The translations under genes were made by a program, and so were the position numbers. Positions 14,277 through 15,784 of a stretch of 15,784 nt of DNA are shown piece after piece. The notes under the pieces are model-generated. The model saw only the letters and a list, made by a program, of their open reading frames with translations. It was not told where the DNA came from and did not search any database. The stretch lies in contig CAKTVN010000013.1 in NCBI GenBank assembly GCA_934623545.1, positions 1-15,784 of the forward strand, given 5' to 3'. The stretch is from an uncultured Oscillospiraceae bacterium (GTDB taxonomy: Bacteria > Bacillota > Clostridia > Oscillospirales > Oscillospiraceae). Position 1 is the stretch's first letter; each line of letters starts with the position of its first letter.

Positions 14277-14324
14277 GGTTTGAAAAACGAGAAATACACA
14301 AAGTATTCCCGCGTTTTTCAAACC
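14277..14324. repeat. 13-bp perfect inverted repeat between riboswitch terminator and glyA
   Basis: GGTTTGAAAAACG (14277-14289) is perfectly repeated in inverted form as CGTTTTTCAAACC (14312-14324). The interior can add a second short stem (AATAC at 14293-14297 with GTATT at 14303-14307, loop ACAAA). No T-run follows on either strand at the right place, so it is not a normal terminator. It may be a dispersed palindromic element or a structured part of the glyA leader. The remaining leader to glyA shows nothing further that I can name. Confidence 0.75.
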
Positions 14325-14419
14325 TTGCCTTGACAAAAAATCTCTCGCCATCCGCTCTTGCTGACGGATTCAGAGCTTCCTATTTATTTTCATTCTTATG
14401 ATAAAGGAGACCGCCTCTC

Positions 14420-15673
14420 ATGAACATTCTCGAGCAGAACACCGCCTATCTTCAGTCCTTCGACCCGGACGTCGCCTCCATGATCACCCGCGAATACAAG
14501 CGTCAGAATCAAAACATCGAGCTGATCGCCTCGGAGAACATCGCCTCCGCCGCCGTCATCAGCGCCATGGGCTCCGTCCTGACCAACAAATACGCCGAGG
14601 GCTACCCCGGCAAGCGCTACTACGGCGGCTGCGAGATCGTCGACGAGCTTGAAGCCCTCGCCATCGCCCGCGCCAGGCAGCTCTTCGGCGCGGAATTTGC
14701 AAACGTCCAGCCGCATTCCGGCGCGCAGGCAAATCTCGAGGTCTACGCCGCCCTTCTTCAGCCCGGCGACACCCTCATGGGCATGGACCTCGCCAACGGC
14801 GGGCACCTGACGCACGGCGCGCCCGTCAACCTCTCCGGCAAGCTTGATAACAGCATCGGCTACGGCGTCGACCCCGTCACCGGTCGCCTCGACTACGATC
14901 AGATCGAAGACCTCGTCCGCCAGCACCACCCGAAGCTCCTCGTCGCCGGCGCGTCTGCGTACCCCCGCGCCATCGACTTCAAGACCCTCGGCGAGATCGC
15001 CCACCGGAATGGCGCTCTGTTCATGGTCGACATGGCGCACATCGCCGGGCTCGTCGCCGGCGGGCAGCACATGAACCCCGTCCCCTATGCCGACGTCGTC
15101 ACGACCACCACCCACAAGACCCTCCGCGGTCCGCGCGGCGGCATGATCCTCGCACGTGAGGAGTTCGGCAAAGCCCTCAACAAGGCGGTCTTCCCCGGCA
15201 CGCAGGGCGGTCCGCTCATGCACGTCATCGCCGCCAAGGCCGTCTGCCTCAAAGAGGCGATGCAGCCCTCCTTCCGCGTCTACGCGGAAAACATCGTCAA
15301 AAACGCCGCCGCCCTCGCCTCCGCGCTCCAGCGCGAGGGCTTCGACCTCGTCTCCGGCGGCACGGACAACCACCTCATGCTCCTCGACCTGCGTGGGCAT
15401 GACATCACCGGTAAGGACCTTCAGGAGCGTCTGGACAGCGTCCACATCACCGTCAACAAAAACGCCATCCCGAACGACCCGCAGAAGCCCGGTCTCACCA
15501 GCGGCGTGCGCATCGGCACCCCCGCCGTCACCACCCGCGGTCTCACCGTCTCCGACATGGAGCCGCTCGCGCACTGCATCCGCCTCGCCGTGCATGACTT
15601 CGCCGCCAACCGCGAAACGATTCTTCAAACCGTCAAATCCATCACTGACCGTCACCCCATTTACAACATCTGA
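14420..15673 (+). CDS. glyA: Serine hydroxymethyltransferase
   Basis: This PLP enzyme interconverts serine and glycine while loading a one-carbon unit onto tetrahydrofolate. The 417-residue length is normal. Family motifs are all present: IELIASEN (33-40), [15 protein letters not shown] (56-70), [13 protein letters not shown] (97-109), the PLP-binding [11 protein letters not shown] (203-213), and [14 protein letters not shown] with the Schiff-base Lys233. The C-terminal region has [15 protein letters not shown]. The ATG at 14420 follows AAAGGAG with a 10-base spacer. The gene sits behind a strong promoter, glycine riboswitch and terminator, so it is probably controlled by glycine. It diverges from the phage cassette and ends close to a hairpin-rich region. 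Confidence 0.97.
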   Translation: MNILEQNTAYLQSFDPDVASMITREYKRQNQNIELIASENIASAAVISAMGSVLTNKYAEGYPGKRYYGGCEIVDELEALAIARARQLFGAEFANVQPHSGAQANLEVYAALLQPGDTLMGMDLANGGHLTHGAPVNLSGKLDNSIGYGVDPVTGRLDYDQIEDLVRQHHPKLLVAGASAYPRAIDFKTLGEIAHRNGALFMVDMAHIAGLVAGGQHMNPVPYADVVTTTTHKTLRGPRGGMILAREEFGKALNKAVFPGTQGGPLMHVIAAKAVCLKEAMQPSFRVYAENIVKNAAALASALQREGFDLVSGGTDNHLMLLDLRGHDITGKDLQERLDSVHITVNKNAIPNDPQKPGLTSGVRIGTPAVTTRGLTVSDMEPLAHCIRLAVHDFAANRETILQTVKSITDRHPIYNI

Positions 15674-15677
15674 TCTT

Positions 15678-15744
15678 CGCGCATTTCATGCGCGGGATGT
15701 CTCCGACGGCATACTTTTTTCTGTCTTGCCAGAAAAAAGTATGC
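15678..15744. repeat. Stem-loop pair downstream of glyA, counterpart of the left-end repeats
   Basis: Four bases after the glyA stop codon, CGCGCAT-TTC-ATGCGCG (15678-15694) forms a 7-bp hairpin. It differs from the left-end hairpin at 83-99 only by one compensated base pair (C-G there, T-A here). It is followed by a perfect 15-bp inverted repeat, GCATACTTTTTTCTG (15709-15723) with its complement at 15730-15744, loop TCTTGC. Neither hairpin is followed by a T-run on the + strand, so a normal glyA terminator is not evident. Compared with the left end, the order of the two elements is reversed, as expected for an inverted copy of one repeat family. Confidence 0.65.
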
Positions 15745-15784
15745 AAAAAAGAGGCGCTGGACGCGTTCTATAGCGCTTACGCGC

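Noticed and set aside
14330..14386. A second glyA promoter (TTGACA at 14330, or TTGCTG at 14358 with TATTTA at 14381)
   Set aside because: The TTGACA has no -10 at proper spacing, and the other pair matches the consensus poorly at both hexamers.
14396..15655. A 419-residue minus-strand frame covering glyA, and a similar one over ansA (346-1458)
   Set aside because: Both are complements of well-recognised enzymes and have Gly/Val/Asp/Ala-rich shadow composition.

Overview
The window looks like chromosomal DNA from a high-GC member of the Clostridia (Firmicutes), possibly Oscillospirales. That placement is inference. It rests on strong AGGAGG-type ribosome binding sites, extended -10 promoters, a Gram-positive-style glycine riboswitch and a phage cassette in the gene order of Bacillus PBSX. 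Two housekeeping genes on the + strand frame the window: ansA, a cytoplasmic type I asparaginase (268-1269), and glyA, serine hydroxymethyltransferase (14420-15673). Between them lies one uninterrupted 12.5-kb minus-strand cassette of 19 genes (13814 down to 1323).

The cassette reads as a phage virion assembly line. First come the terminase small and large subunits, portal, prohead protease, decoration protein and major capsid protein. Three head-tail connector and tail-completion genes follow, then contractile tail sheath, tail tube and tail assembly chaperone. Next is an unrecognised 162-residue protein, and then the baseplate genes: LysM protein, hub, spike, gp25-like wedge, baseplate J and an XkdU-like protein. 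Genes are packed with overlaps, seven of them ATGA stop/start fusions, which suggests one translationally coupled operon. TerL keeps its Walker A, Walker B and nuclease acidic residues, and no gene is visibly broken.

What is absent is the most interesting feature. There is no integrase, att repeat, repressor, replication gene, holin, endolysin or tail fibre. No gene is long enough to be an ordinary tape-measure protein; only the 162-residue protein occupies that slot. The cassette ends directly against the ansA terminator on one side and faces the glyA promoter on the other. It could be a domesticated, gene-transfer-agent-like or short-tailed contractile particle, or an eroded prophage.

The glyA leader has an excellent extended -10 promoter, a single-aptamer glycine riboswitch, an intrinsic terminator and a long inverted repeat. 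Upstream of ansA is a dense run of small stem-loops. Two of its elements have counterparts in opposite orientation just downstream of glyA, with a compensatory base-pair change, which suggests a dispersed repeat family. No tRNA, rRNA, CRISPR array or transposase was seen.
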